DNA of 64,000 nt from Cryptomeria japonica (lineage: Eukaryota; Streptophyta; Pinopsida; Cupressales; Cupressaceae), in contig NC_081412.1 in assembly GCF_030272615.1 (NCBI RefSeq), positions 345,902,169 to 345,966,168 on the forward strand, written 5' to 3'. The notes under the pieces were generated by a model. It ran no database searches and was not told where the DNA came from. It worked only from the letters and a program-made list of their open reading frames with translations. Of this stretch, positions 1 to 13,243 are shown piece by piece; within the stretch, counting starts at the first letter, position 1; each line of letters opens with the position of its first letter. The translations under genes were made by a program, and so were the position numbers.

Positions 1-2062
1 TCCCACAATGATGAGTAGGGGAGATTAAACACTTCCCTTTCACTTGAGTGAATGCTTGGAGTTTTTGGCACCATGGAGATTTGTATCCCTTAATGGAGGA
101 TGTAATCTATTTTAGATATATGTTTTAGGGTTCAAATGTATATTGTATGTTGGAATGTTGCATTGATTTATTTTAGGAGTGAAATAGACCTTGAATTTGT
201 AATCTAAATAAATCTACAATTAACAAGACATAATATTCAAGCATTCCATGCAAATGATTGAGAATGCTTTTGATAAAAACTATATAGTTATTTTTTGCAT
301 CAACTTTTCAAACCATACTCCATGATTCGTCATCAAGATGAGGATAAGTATGATAAGATTGTAGACTTTGCTCAATAAACAACTTGGGGGGTTAATAGTG
401 GGAAAAAATGGAGAATAAAATTACATAGCATATACAAGAACAACATAATAATACTCATCTAAAGAATTGATAGATAAGTATAACAAGGAAAGAAAGACAA
501 ATGATCCCATAAATATCAAAAAGAAAAACAATCTTATAGGAGTAAGAGGCAAAATTGACATACATATGAAACTAAACTAATGCTATATGCAAGTAGTAAA
601 CGAAACAAAAGGGAAGAAATAATAGGTAAGTCAATATTTTGCTTTCCATACCCCATCAATCCCCTCATCTCACACACAACAAATAGATTTCCTCTAGGTT
701 TTAAAACTTGCACACACAAGTCTACAACATCACAATAAGACATCACACTCTTCAAAATTTCCTAAGGCTTTGTTGAGGTTCAAAGAAACCACCTGGGGTA
801 CTAAGAGGCAAGTGTTTCCCAAGCACCCAATGATAATTTCAAAATCTAAACACAAAGAGAAGCTTTCATAGTAAGTTTTAAAACACTACAACACAAAATT
901 GACATAAAATTACAAAAGTGACCCAACACTACAAAAATGACTTAGCACCAACACCAAAGTGATGTTTGCGCCAAGGAATGCCTATCTCTGACACTATAGG
1001 CCTATAGAGGTGTTTGAGCCCAACACCTATATCCGAAGGCTAGTAGAAAGTTGAAATTTCCAAGTCCCGAGCTCTTATTGCCTCCTTTTAAAATCATCAA
1101 TCAATTTTTATTTTCAAAAACCTAAGGACAAATTCTTCACTTTCCTCTTGCTATTCGCTAGTTTTTCCATTCTTGTTTGTTGACATTTTATTTGTCTAAG
1201 TCATAAATTTGAAGTCATTTATGTACATCTACTGAATCTCACTATTGGTGTTTCAAATTGTCTTGAATTAACTAGTGTAAGAAAGAGATCAACATAGGTT
1301 AGGGATTTTTAACATGAATACAAACTAAACTTAATGTTCGTAAAAACTCTTTCAAATTGTTTGAATATATTTGATTAGTTTATTTAATTAATTAATTTAT
1401 GTTTTCAATAGAAGAATTTACATTTGGATATATCGATTTGTTGTTTGTGTAGTAACTAAATTGCTTGAAATGAAAGTAAGATTGCATTAATTAAAAATAA
1501 TAGTAAACCAACTAATCTAATACCTATCTAAAGATTCTAATCTAAAATTAAACTATCACAACTTATTAACCATATATCTTTAAACTATTGGAAATCAAAA
1601 TACTAAACAAAATATTGGTTTTCAACCAAATGCACTATTTGTTGATATATGATGTTACCCTATTGAGAGTTGTCCTCTTAAAGATGCCAAACTTTAAAGT
1701 TACTTGTGTACAAACCAACTAAATTAGAATACAAGAACAAGAGACATATTTTAGGTTGTTTGGAATTATTTGGAATGAAGAAAAGTAAATTGCATAACAA
1801 GTGAAAAACCTAGCATTATGTTTCTTGTTGAAAAGCTCTTGTGTTGCCTCTAGGAATTGCTGAGAATCTTCTACTCTCTTCCAAAATACAAGCTAGCAAA
1901 GGATAATATAGATTTTAGGTCAAAATAGCAAGGCACAAATGCCCATGGTTGATGATGATCTCCTTGATTAATTTTTTTTAATTAATAAGCAACGTTAACT
2001 AGGGCATTGACCCTTTAACATAGTCATAGACTATCAACTACACAAAAACAACAAAAACCCGC
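1..2062. other. AT-rich intergenic DNA, no gene seen
   Basis: I see no coding region, RNA gene or clear repeat boundary here. The longest open frames are short, lack recognisable motifs and have the AT-rich composition of random open frames. Confidence 0.5.
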
Positions 2063-3546
2063 CTAACCTTCAACAACCCAAACCCAACTCAAGGAGGGGT
2101 AGGGACACCCAAACCTTGACAAGGAGGGGTTTGGGGGGTGGGGAGAATTTCCCCTTTTGTATGCAACAAACAACAGTCCAGATGATACTTTCATTGTGAC
2201 CGTCAAGAGAATGATCAAGTGGTAAGGACCCCGCACGAAAACCATAATTAGAGTCAAGAGAGTGCGGCTACAGGGCAGGAGTCGGCTACTGCAAAACAAC
2301 AGGGAGTTGTTTCAAAACAACAACAGGTTGTTGCAGAGGAGCAGCATCAGGAGCAAAACCAATAGGTGTAGAGGGGAGCTACAAGTCAGAGGCAATAGGA
2401 GCTGAATCCAAAACACGAGCAACAAGAGTCAAATTCTCATGTATAGAAACATCAACATCAACAACAACATTATCAGCATCAACAACAACATTATCAGTGG
2501 AGGGCGTCTCATCAGTCGAGTCAGTAGCATAGATAGTTAGGTGATCCAAGGTGGCTTCCTTCCACCAAGTAACCGCACCCTTGTGACGTGGGAGGGAGAT
2601 ATCTGATGCTAAATGACCCGTGGCAAAGCATTTTCTATAGCGAAAAGGGGAGGCCCTAAAAATACAATGATTGTGTCCAAGACCTATCCTTGACCATAAG
2701 GACCACATCCCCAGGGAGGGGCGAGAAGATGTCAATATCCACCAGGATACGAGAAAAGGTGGAGTGGTCCATAGAAGTTTTGGCATCATCCACCATCAAA
2801 AAATAACTAATAGAGTTGCCAATGGCCTCATAGCAAGAGTGTTCCAAAAAATGTAGAGGAAGATTCAGAAGTCGAACCCAAACTAGATGCACATTGAATG
2901 GTTCAGTAAGGGGATTGAAAGTAGTCCAAGGCTTAACAGAGAGGGAGTGAACTCCCCAGGACCACATCTTGCCCAAAATTTGGTCACGATCAAAAGAAGA
3001 CGTAAAGGAAGCAATGAAAAATCCTTTAGCACATGGAAAGAGTTCAATATTTTGAGCAACTAGAGAATTCCATGAATTACTCACCCAACTATGAAGATCT
3101 GGTAAAGAAGGCCAAAGCTCAAATAATTTGGACATTAGAGCACAACTGTGGTAAAATCCGATGTTGTCCACAACATCTTGTCCACAAACCACCATAGGGG
3201 AGGACTTGACATAGGGAAGAGGACGAAACCCCCTGGAGGGCTAGGTAGAAGCTTTGGCCACACGAGCAAAGCTACGCTTCCCAACAAAGGATGGTCGAGG
3301 CATAACACCGACAACAAGGTCGCCTTCAACAACACCAAGCCGAGAGGAATCTCCAGTAACCACGACATCATTCGCAACAAAGGCATCAACAAAACCCTTA
3401 GGGGAGGGGGTGTGCGAGCCACCCACAACAACAACACCGCCACCATGGAAGGGATCCACAACAGGGACAAACAATGCATAAGGTATCACACATGCAGGAG
3501 AGCCAACAACGTGGTCTGTAGAAGCATTTTCCACGACACGTACCAT
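2063..3546 (-). pseudogene. LINE (non-LTR retrotransposon) ORF1 remnant, DUF4283/zinc-knuckle type
   Basis: Read on the minus strand from about 3,546 downwards. Short open frames in different registers give an N-terminal segment ending near SFARVAKAS, then a block at 3,195-2,656 with the pattern of plant LINE ORF1 (DUF4283) proteins: VWVRLLNLPLHFLE, then YEAIGNSISYFL, then FSRILVDIDIFSPLPGDVVL. A frame change follows, and 2,789-2,379 reads RYRKCFATGHLASDI, which resembles the CCHC zinc knuckle after DUF4283. A proline-rich tail lies near 2,100-2,300. ORF1 proteins of plant LINEs bind nucleic acid during retrotransposition. Several frameshifts and an internal stop near 3,241 show it is dead. 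No ORF2 reverse transcriptase was seen to its left, so the copy is truncated. Confidence 0.6.
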
Positions 3547-3907
3547 GCGCGCATGAGAGCCATTGTAGACAACAACGTGGTCTGCAGAAGCGTATTTTGA
3601 AATCGTCGTCTAAGCGGGAGCGAGAATCATTTTGAAAATATCAAGAGACAATTATTGTTAAGTTGATTAAAATGTTGTCTATAGTAGCAAGGATAGTTTA
3701 TTTAGATAATTTGGATAATTGATTACAATTGATAGGTCTCTCTTTAATAGTTTGCTTGGTTACAAGTGATTGAGCTTGGCTTCTTCCTTTCTTAGAAAAT
3801 TGATTATAATTGACTGATATGTTTTCATCTTCATTCGCTTCTTTACAAGTCTATGAGCCTTGAATTCCTCTTTGAACATTATTTTGATAAACTTAGAGAA
3901 TCCGATT

Positions 3908-3935
3908 AATACTGAGAGGGGGGTGAATCAGTATT
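3908..3935. repeat. Hairpin at the edge of a repetitive element (AATACTGA...TCAGTATT)
   Basis: An 8-bp perfect inverted repeat (3,908-3,915 and 3,928-3,935) flanks the G-rich core GAGGGGGGTGAA. It sits at the left edge of the noncoding repetitive stretch running to about 5,550. I infer it marks one end of a transposable element; the class is not known to me. Confidence 0.45.
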
Positions 3936-5560
3936 AACAAAAACTGAAACTTTCAACACCAAAACAAACTTATCTCAGATCTAAAAACATTCAACCCATA
4001 AACCAAATATTCATAATATATTTCCTTATCAGATCTAGATAACCACTTCCTCTTATGCCAACTTATTAATCAGATCAGCCATTAATTCAATATTAAATCA
4101 ACAAACATAGTTACCAACTTATTAACTAAGCAGAATGCTTCATCAATCATATAATCGCCATTACCAGTAACCACTTTAAGATCTCTGATAAACAAACATA
4201 AACTGTCTTTACTGGTTATCAGAAATAAAACATGAACATCACAAGAAAAGCATACCACACATGAACACCATGTTTTTCACGTGGAAACCCGAAATAGGGA
4301 AAAACCACGGTGGGAATTGGTACCCACAAATATTTTGCACTCTTTCAGAATGTGCCCTGTTAGGAGCCAAGCCTTGTTAGAAGCTTACAATGATGCCCTG
4401 TTAGGAGCAGACCTTGTTAGGAGTCACCCAGTTAAGCGATTTACCTCAGCCTTGTTAGAAGCTTTGATCTATTAGGATCAACCTCGCAAGAGGATTTAGA
4501 ACTCAGATATTGAGTCACCCTATTAGGGGATTTTACAATGTGAGGCCTGTTAGGACCTACCAGGTTAAGGGATTTTAGCTGTTGTAATTGTTAGAGAACT
4601 ACAGTGAATAATCTATGTATAGCACTCTACTGGTTGCTTGATCAAATCCAATTAAGTTCTAAGTTTGCATCTCTCTGGTAGATCTTCTCACACACACTGG
4701 TCCGGCTTCACACACTTCTCAAAATCATTGACACTACAAAACATCAACCTTGCCGACATAAATAACTTTTACAACTAGGTCGACATCAAAACCCTAACAC
4801 TTACTACATAGATCATCACAGATCTTTACAACTCATTACAGATCATCATAAGGATCATTACAATCAATTATAAATCAATATCGACCGTTGAGTGATCATA
4901 AATCATCATAGCAAGTCGATCTGGTACAAAGTCAAACCCTTAGCACATTTCGCTAAGCACTTTGTACATTCCAAAGAAATTCATTCTCCAAACGCGTCAA
5001 AACATCTTTCAAACTCATCATGCAGTTTGTGCCGCGTTATCATCAACATGTGAACTTGATGTAGATCACCACCAAACCAAAAATCATTACCGGTTAAGAG
5101 AATTATTTACCGATCCTTAAACCCTTCTTAAACCCTGGCAAAACTTCATCAAAAATTCAAAACATGCATTCCAATAACCATCGTAGGATGCGGTTCCGGT
5201 TACATACTCAGATCCATCATAAAAGCTTATGTATCAAACCACAAGTCACCAAACATCGCAATTCACCCGATTCCATCATAACTTATCTGCTTTGCCGGTT
5301 AAGGTCCTAATTCCCAGTCTTGCCGGTAAACTCTGTCAAACTGTCAAACTCTTACTCCAGTAGACCAAATCACTTAGCCAACAAGTCAATCAACAAAAAA
5401 CCAACTGTAAACATCATTAAACATCCGTTGAACCTGGTTGACATCAATGACAATATAAATAATTGATCATGTCATCTTTCTCTTCTGGTACAGTCATCCA
5501 CCATCATCTCATCTTCATTAGTTATGCCAAACATGCCAACATATTTACTGAGATTTGTTG
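3936..5560. repeat. Noncoding repetitive element with a degenerate CCTGTTAGGAGC tandem motif
   Basis: No open frame is supported. From about 4,355 to 4,595 variants of CCTGTTAGGAGC / CCTTGTTAGAAGC recur about ten times at irregular 15-60 bp spacing, after a GGGAAAAACCACGGTGGG block. Further right, Cyt-rich phrases such as TTACCGGTTA and GATCATCA recur. The repetitive texture and the hairpin at the left border suggest a non-autonomous transposable element. No terminal repeats or target-site duplication could be defined. Confidence 0.4.
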
Positions 5561-6707
5561 TCCGTATTTTTTTATTCACAAAAATAGACAACCCCTTTAA
5601 ATTTTTTGTTAAAAAATAAAATTTTTACTCTAAGGCATGCTTCCCGAGGCAAAAATTTTCTTCGCCCTTGGACTAGCTTAATCCTCAATCCATCCTCAAT
5701 CCACGTTTCAAATTTCATCGCATTTTGAGTTCATTTGCTATGCTTTTTCTTCAATTTTGGGTTTTTTCTTCTTGACTGCAGGTGAAAATTTTTCCTTTGA
5801 TTGCAAGTTTTATTTTTCTCTTGTTTTAGTGTTGTAGGGAAATGTTAAAACAATTACAAGTGCACTTTATTTAAAACTTGTCACTTGTAACTTATTTTTT
5901 ATTTCCCCCTTGCTTTTTATGTCTTTTAATAAGTTGTAGGAACTTTTTGAACAAATTACAAGTGAATTTAAAATTATAAGTTTAAAAAGAACTTGTAATT
6001 TTTTTCAAAAGTTCCCACTTAAGTGATTTTGAGATGTAATAGGGATTTTATTTCCCTATTACATGTTTTAATGTTTTTGGTCACTTGTAAAGGGAATTTT
6101 ATTTCCCTATGGCAAGTTCTTTTTTTAAGTTCATTAAAACTTGTAAAGGGGATTTTATTTCCTTATCACAAGTTATTTTGACATGTCTTCTTGTTCTTTT
6201 CTCTCACAAATCCGATTTTTCCTTATGAGTTGAAAAGTGAAGCAAATTAAAACTTGTAAAAGGGTTTCTAAAACCCGATTACATGTCTTTGCAAGCATTT
6301 TAAACTTGTAGACTTCTTCCAAGAGCCCGACTTGGTTTTTCTCCAAGGAGTTCGAATTTTTGAAGAATTTCAAACCGATTTTTGTGGGAGAATGCATTGA
6401 ATGAAGGAGGTGTGGTGATTCTTATCTCTCTTTTCCTGGTTTATGGGCCACATATTTCCCTTTTTGCAAGGCATTTTTGTTGGTTTTGGAGCCACGTTTT
6501 TGGCATTCTTGGAGTCGTTTTTGTAGCATCAATGGAAGCATTTTGGTCTCTTTAACCTAAACGATTCACCTCCTTGCTTCAACACGTGGGTTTACTAGGC
6601 GATTTGACTCATTCCTTCTCCTCCTTGGATGCTGTTTTTGGTGTTGTTAGTTTAAATATGAATTTGTTAAAACGTGGCAAGGGTTTCAACATTTTGGTTT
6701 TGCCTTC
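5561..6707. other. AT-rich upstream region of locus A with repeated ACTTGTAA/TTACAAGT
   Basis: No gene is seen. The octamer ACTTGTAA and its complement occur many times between about 5,850 and 6,310, often followed by a run such as GGGATTTTATTTCCCTAT. The stretch leads into the TATA-like box and leader of locus A. Confidence 0.4.
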
Positions 6708-6715
6708 TATTTAAG
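6708..6715 (+). promoter_or_regulatory. TATA-like box of locus A
   Basis: TATTTAAG lies in the context CTATTTAAGGAACTG. Nearly the same context (CTATTTAAGGGACTG) occurs about 250 bp after the locus B reading frame. About 60 bp downstream is a good donor, AAG|GTATGT at 6,776, consistent with a short 5' exon. Promoter status is inferred from position and motif. Confidence 0.45.
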
Positions 6716-6775
6716 GAACTGATTGTTTCTTTCAAAGTTATCTCATCTCTTTGAAGGGCATCTTGATCAAGCAAG

Positions 6776-7434
6776 GTATGTTTTGTTTTCATTTTTGTCT
6801 TTATTTTATTTTTGTTGTTTTGAAATTCCTTGATTGATCATGAAAGTTGTTTGTTTTGTTCTTGTTTCATTTTGGGTTTGAGAGAGATCTTCCCATTTCT
6901 ATCCAAGTCTTGAATGCAATTTGAAAATTGCATTGTATTTCCCTTCACATTTTTCCCTCTTTACTTGCATTCGGGTTTTTAAAATTCGATTGCAAGAAAG
7001 ATGAAAAAGTGAGTTTTTCCCCTTTCGCTAAAAAGAGTTCATCATCTTTTGCCAAAAGTTCAAGTTTCAAAGATGTAAAAAGCTTGTCTTTCCAATTTCA
7101 GGTTTTAAAAACCTGATTACAAGTGAAGGTTTTTCCCTTTCCCTAAAATGAAGATGATCATCCAAAATTATTTCCATATTCATTTGCATTCATTACCCTT
7201 GTCTTTTCCATGTCAAAATTTCATTTTATAGACATCCTTCCATTTTTCTTATTACAAGTATACTTGCATTCGGGTTTTAAAAACCCGATTGCGAATATGT
7301 TCTACCCCACTTGCATACTTGTAATACACCTCTCAAGATCCAAAATTGACCAAAAGACAAGTTTCAAGTGTTTCTATTTATTCACCATTTCCTCTCACGA
7401 GGGATAGATTTTTTCCCCATTGAAAAGAAGAAAT
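6776..7434 (+). other. Locus A leader: probable 5' leader intron and palindromic modules
   Basis: A GTATGT donor at 6,776 follows the TATA-like box. A pyrimidine-rich acceptor TTCCAATTTCAG ends at 7,101, but other acceptors up to 7,434 are possible. The leader repeats an A/T-centred palindrome: 6,262-6,276, 6,964-6,996 (imperfect, 33 bp), 7,099-7,115 and 7,270-7,288 (perfect, TCGGGTTTT-A-AAAACCCGA). Loci B and C also have a plausible leader intron. Confidence 0.4.
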
Positions 7435-9346
7435 ATGTTTCATTCGACTGATCTTGATGTTGCTTTGACACTTCTAGATCTTCGTCGCAACGCGCCAGGC
7501 TCTTGTTCAATGACTGATTTACCGTCATTTTCCTCTCAAAAGAAGATGAAATATAAACATGATAAGTACCAAAATGAGATCTCTCCATCCCAAGATTCCA
7601 TTCCTATGGAGCACATCAAAGATACGGAAATAGGGCATGTTGACATATCAGAGTTCGTTAAATGGGTGGAGGATCCCAAGGATAGCAATATGCAACGCCT
7701 GTTGGACAACCACATTCACCATGCTTCTTCCTTTCCAGTGGCTATGATAGAACTTGAGTTTGTTCTTGCTTGTGCCAATCATTTTGAAAAAGAGACAAGA
7801 ACTATCAGGAATGATGATGGGGAAGTGATAATCCATCTTGATGCGGACACCATTGAGAAGGTTTTCAGAATACCACCAACACCTGTACATAGAGATCTCT
7901 AGAGATAGTGCAGCTGAGTACTATGTTTCAAGAGAAAAAGATTGCAAACGCCATATCAATAGATGTTTCAAGTGTACCTTGTTGTACCGTAGTGATTTCA
8001 AGTGGGTAATCGGAGACACAATCACTCTTCTCAGCAGGATGATGGGTTTGGAACATTCTAATTTTTTTGAACCATGGATGTATAAGTTCATCATGCTCAT
8101 AAGGCAGTCTCAACACGTCTCTTGGGGCGAAATCATCAGTGATACCATTTGTGAACAACTTACAACAGTTCCTTCCACTATGATGTTCTACATGAACTCA
8201 TATTTAGTGTATATAGTAACATCACTCAGACACTTCCCTGGTCTTTCTACCAAGGATGATCGCTTGCTTATACCTGTTTGGGATTACTATGACCAATTGC
8301 CTTTAAGGCCTAGCAAATTGCACTACAGGAGGGTCCAGGATGCCTTCTTTGGTCATTATATGTGCCTGTTTGACAAGGCATTAAAAAACAGAAGAGTGTC
8401 AGATGTCGCTTGGGAGAAGGTGAATGAATATGGTTTCTTATTCCTTCAATTTCTAACTTTCACTTACATGAGAGTTGGATGTTACAGCGGCCAGCCATAT
8501 ATGCTTCCTAGATATCCAACTGATAAGATCATTCTTATGGAGTTGGGAAGATAGATCATGGTTGTTCATGCACATCAATCTGTTAAGCATAAGGTTGGAA
8601 TGGGAATTTCTACAAATAACCCATTGAAAATTGGCCATTATTCTCTCATTACATCCACCAAAGCCAATGCCATGGAGATCGAAATGCAAGAAATAAAGCT
8701 CAAAAGATTCAAGCCAAGAGTAGATTTTGATTACCGAGGCATGAATTAGAAGATCAAAAAGTCATTCACGCATGTGCATCGGATAGAAGAAATTTGGGTT
8801 TATCTGCGTACAGAAAAGGAGGTTCATAAGATGGATTATTGTAGACTCACTCTTGAGCAGATTGTTGACCTGAACTTGGTGAACATTCTTGGAGGAATGA
8901 TTGATGATGGACAGATACTTGATCTTGAATATGTTGAAAAGAGAGTTGATGAAGCACCACTTCCATCAATTCAATGGTCACATAAGGAATGTACTTCCAT
9001 TCTTGATAGATTTCAGTCTATCTTAGCTAACACCAATACTTGGCTCAAGAGCAACAGTGTTAGACTCATCAAGATCAAGATTGGGAAAGAAGATGATTCT
9101 ACAGGACCTGTCGGACTCAAGTCTGAAATCAAAATAGACAACAAGGAAGGTGCATCATCTTCAAGCACGAGAATCAAGTTGAGAGTTAGCAAAGCAATGG
9201 TACTTCCTCCTGAAGAAGTGACAGTTTGAGGGAAAGAAAAGCCTCAGCTTCATATTCATTTAATTGATGTTGAAGATCCAGAGGATGAACTACAATCAGA
9301 TTGTTGGGGCCCTAAATTTTGGCAAAACTTATGGTCCCCTCAATGA
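7435..9346 (+). pseudogene. Locus A, 5' part: unknown large protein family, disrupted
   Basis: I do not recognise this family by name. The first ATG is at 7,435. Residues ~1-155 lie in one frame and contain IKDTEIGHVDISEF and, near the end, a VFRIPPTP motif. A one-base shift near 7,880-7,895 moves the rest to another frame, open to 9,346 apart from TAG at 8,552, TAG at 8,747 and TGA at 9,227. That part carries TLLSRMMGLEHSNFFEPWM, SWGEIISDTICEQLT, MNSYLVYIVTSLRHFPGL, RRVQDAFFGHYMCLFD and LPRYPTDKI, blocks also present in locus B, then a Lys/Ser-rich stretch and an acidic end. At 9,300 the sequence runs into an inserted element. The tandem copy at 13,699 has CAG and at 14,374 has CGA where this copy has TAG and TGA, so those stops arose by C-to-T change. 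A retroelement-encoded or domesticated transposon-like protein is possible; function unknown. Confidence 0.7.
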
Positions 9347-10740
9347 GATAATTCAGTGGACACCCCTAAAAATGCACTCATAGATCTTGCTCTTGGTAAG
9401 AAATTTGACCTTGCAGTTAGGCTTACCACTTATCAATAAGAATGATTACCCATATTGAGCTCCCCACTATCAAATTTAATACCTCTCTCAAACAACACAA
9501 TTTATGGTCCACACGAGTTGGAGTCACACAACCATTCCGAGTAGCCATTTTAAAGGATTAATATCTTTCACAAGTCTTCATACTAATCTATTTGTCCCAA
9601 TCAATTCCCCTATCAACAAAGTATTCCTATACCAATTTGCAGATCCTCACTACCTAATTTGCTATTTTCCTATACCCATATCATTAGAAAACTATTACAA
9701 GTGGCCCTTTGTTTGAGATGTTGCAACCTAGCAATCCCAATATCAAACCAGTTGTTCCCTGCAATTCTCCATACCATTATGAACCCATGTGCAAGTTTTG
9801 GGAGCCCTAACAATCCATTTGATATTTTTTCTAAACTTAAACCAAATGCAATTTATGCAAATATAAAACTTGTACAAAGTGAAAATCAATTGTGGAGCCT
9901 ACTTTGGAAATTAATATCTTTCGCCTCAGAAGGAATTTATTAGAGTTGTCAGTTGCATTGCAATATCTTGTTAAATGTCTACATGAATTCCAACTTTCAT
10001 GACCTCATGATATGATTTGGATAGTTTTATGGATTGATTCCAGATACAAAAATCATGATTGAACACTTTTCACAAAATGTCAGAATGCACGATTTGATAA
10101 TGTTTAAATCAGTTCATGACCACAAAATTATTCCGAATTGTTCCTCTCACATGTTCAAGTGGATTTATCGAGGAAATACATTAGAACAAGGTATGAAGTG
10201 TCAGCTTGAGAAGAATGATTTATTTGATCATCAGATGAGGTTGTTACTGTTACAAGTTCATTAATGAAGGACATGAATGAGGTAAATATTTTTGCTTTTC
10301 AGAAGATTGATAATTTAAATCAATTTTTTTTAAGTTTCAAATGAGTACATTGTATGTGGGGTAAATGTGGCTCCCATGATGGTAGAGCCCAGCATACAGT
10401 CCCACAAGGGGACCCAACTTACTTTGTTACTATAAATATTATTTCATGTTTTCATTTAAATCACCTTGTGATTTGAATATCAGTATGTGAAGATTAAATA
10501 ATTAACCTTTAAATGATTAAAAGGAAACATATATTCTCATAAAGAAAAATGAGGCATGATAGTGGGACCCGACTAAGATTAGCACATTTAAGGAATGATG
10601 CTTAAAAGGACTTAAGGAGAGAAAATTAATTTTTTTTTATAAAATTATTAAAGAAAATAAATAAGGGCTCCAAGAAAAATATGATATTGAAGTTTCATCA
10701 AGGAAGAACATAATTCGATTGAATGGATGTTGCCCTAACT

Positions 10741-10776
10741 AGCACCGATGTTATCAAAATGAAATATATATATATA
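10741..10776. repeat. Short (TA)6 site in duplication copy 1
   Basis: Six TA units at 10,765-10,776. The paralogous position in copy 2 (15,941-16,048) has 54 units, so the array length changed after duplication. Confidence 0.85.
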
Positions 10777-12516
10777 CCAAAAATTTAAACAGTGGGCCCA
10801 TACCTCATCACAATAACTAATGCTATTGCTTTGAGTCCAAAATTCCATTCCGATGAAGCATGTTATACCGATAAGAAAAAATCTCAGAATATGATATATG
10901 AACAGTTTGAAAGGTCGATCCAAAAATATAGTCTCCAAATTGTCACGGGATATGTATGAAATGTATTTGGAAGGAACTCTTGAGTAAACTCATACAAAAG
11001 TTATATATGCAAATGTGTAAGCATAGCACAGCCCATGAACTGTTCAATTCCCTCAAAGAACTGCAGTTTGATGGAATACACTAAACACGGGAGAGACACA
11101 AATTGAATTTATTGAGAAACGATAGAAACCTCCAAGTGAATGCAATTAGCAGGTTTAAGACTAAATTTCATGAAGAAGATATATTAGTGAAAGATGAATA
11201 TACTTTCATAAAGAGATTTTGATAAGTGAAAAACATAGTAGCCAAGTAAAAGTGTTTCACTTAAAGAAGGTAAACGTGTGAAGATTAAGTGGGTGTGAAG
11301 TTACAAATAAAATTATATGAGAAAACAATCTACCAAGGGTAATTACTGAAAAAAAGGTTTTTCACATTTAAAAGGCTATAACCTCACAACATGCTACAAC
11401 TCCACAATATGCACAAGATAAATGTGTTGGAATAGTTTAAAAGGTTTTATTTAAAAAAAAAAAAAAACATAACATAGAAACTCGTCATATTGTGATCAAA
11501 TCTACTCATTCATGAAGATAAATTTGTCAAAATGGTTTTCTCCAAAACATTTTGAAATTCTTAATTTCGTTAAGAAATGAAAAAGTTATGGACATTTTAT
11601 CAAAACTACTTTTCAGCAGAAAAAATTATCAAATAATAATTTGATAAACCTCTCAATTGAAGATGGACAAACTATTAAAGATGGAAGAGGTAATAGTTTT
11701 AAAAGATTTGAGAAGGATAGAAGTATTCTACCCAAATTATTTGCTTCAACATTTTAAAAGACTTGAAGGGAAATAATAATGAATCATCTTTAATTAGTCT
11801 ACAAGTTAAGTAAATATGAAAACTGAATATGGGAAGGTGAAATCTTCACGATAAATTACCCTAACGAAAGAATGAAGATGAGTAAAGTGTTTTCTCTTAG
11901 GGTTGGATGACTTTATATGGAAAATATAAATATTTTAGGGAAATCTCATAAAGCTAAAATGGAGTGGGAATAATAACTTAATTGGTGAAAAGATGGGTGA
12001 AGTATTTCCAATTGATTATGAAAGGGAAGAATTATTTTGAGAAAAATAAAATCATTTCAAAAGAGTTTTACATGGTGAATGTTATTAAGTGTATTATGAT
12101 ACTTTGTTAGCATCCACATAAAATCAGGTCAGAAAAGATTATTTCACTGTGGGGTGAAAAATGAGTAAAACATTTTTACTTGATTGATGAGAAGTGGGTA
12201 AAGTGTTCAATCAAGGAAAATATTTTATCGATGACCAAGAAGATTATGATAATTCACAGTGGACATTTTAAAATATTTTTTCCATAAGAAATGCATTATG
12301 GTGTTTTCTCATTTTCAATACCCACAATTTGTGAAAGGAAGGATTATTTTTCAAATGAAAATTATTACGAGAAGTTGTCAGTGAAGGAGAGTTATCATAA
12401 CTATCTTCACGAAATACAAAGGGACTAAAATTAAAATATTTTTAACCTATTAAAGATGGTTAATCAAATGGAAGATTGCATCGCTCAAAGTGAAGGGTTA
12501 CAACCCTAAAATGTAA

Positions 12517-12534
12517 TATATATATATATATATA
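12517..12534. repeat. (TA)9 microsatellite in duplication copy 1
   Basis: Nine TA units. The paralogous site in copy 2 (17,796-17,803) has four, so this array changed in the opposite direction from the other TA site. Confidence 0.85.
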
Positions 12535-13243
12535 TGTGTAACATTAGAAAGGGAGGAGAATTAAGAAATAGATGTACAATATACTCTGGCAATTTTTTGT
12601 AACTTTCAAAACTCTATCAATATAATCAACTGTTTTTTCCTTTACATATGTGTTGTGAGTTGTTTATTTCAATTGGTAGTTGTTTTGTGATATTGTCTTA
12701 TAGAAGATAAGGTTGCTTGTATCTTCCTAGTGAAGTTTATTTTCTTGCTGCTATTAATTTGAATAAAAGGCCTACTTGTGGATTATAATTGTTCCTTGAA
12801 AGTCTTCCTTGAATGGTCTCTTAAAGTAAGGGTTAAATTCATTCGAGAAAATTATAGCATAAGACTATTAAAACGGATCTTTTTAAGGAAAGGTGACTGA
12901 CAGATCTACTTGGGGAGTGATTTAAAAATTGTCTCATAGAAGCATACATTAAGTCCTGTTGAAGTAATATACTTTGTGGCCCAAACAAGAGGAAAGGCAT
13001 TGATCATTCATAAACAACAACTTTTTACCATATCAATTACCTTTACTTCAAAGCAATAGGAATAGCTGAGTAAGATATATAGAATCAATTAGCAGTAGTG
13101 AATACATATAAATTTCAAGCACAAAAATCGAATAGCTTTCACAACAACAATCTTGAACTCATCTAAAAGCCACCTATCCTAGGAACCTATGCCATTCTGA
13201 GATAGGGAAAGATTTAGATAAGGACACTCAATCTGCTCATAAG

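Larger units (their letters stand above)
9300..13200 (+). mobile_element. Unclassified element inserted in locus A (copy 1)
   Basis: The family reading frame is interrupted after ...ELQSD by DNA starting TGTTGG at 9,300 and does not resume until the 3' part near 18.4 kb; locus B has no such insert. The insert starts with TG, as LTRs do, holds short open frames (for example 10,034-10,264) without recognisable domains, a TATAAATA motif near 10,430 and a long AT-rich noncoding stretch. Near 12,560-12,640 it resembles a transcript end (AATCAATATAAT-type). The right boundary could not be fixed and no second LTR was found. It predates the tandem duplication because both copies carry it. Confidence 0.4.
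8095..13243 (+). repeat. 5.1-kb tandem duplication, copy 1
   Basis: The segment is repeated almost collinearly at 13,244-18,502, with a few differences per 60 bases and small indels. It covers the middle of the locus A gene plus a ~3.9-kb inserted element. The junction near 13,235 reads GCTCATAAGGCTCATAAGGCAG: a short GCTCATAAG repeat sits at the breakpoint, as expected for duplication with microhomology or filler DNA. Confidence 0.9.

Noticed and set aside
534-755. 73-codon minus-strand open frame
   Set aside because: No domain, no conserved neighbour and AT-rich composition; likely chance.
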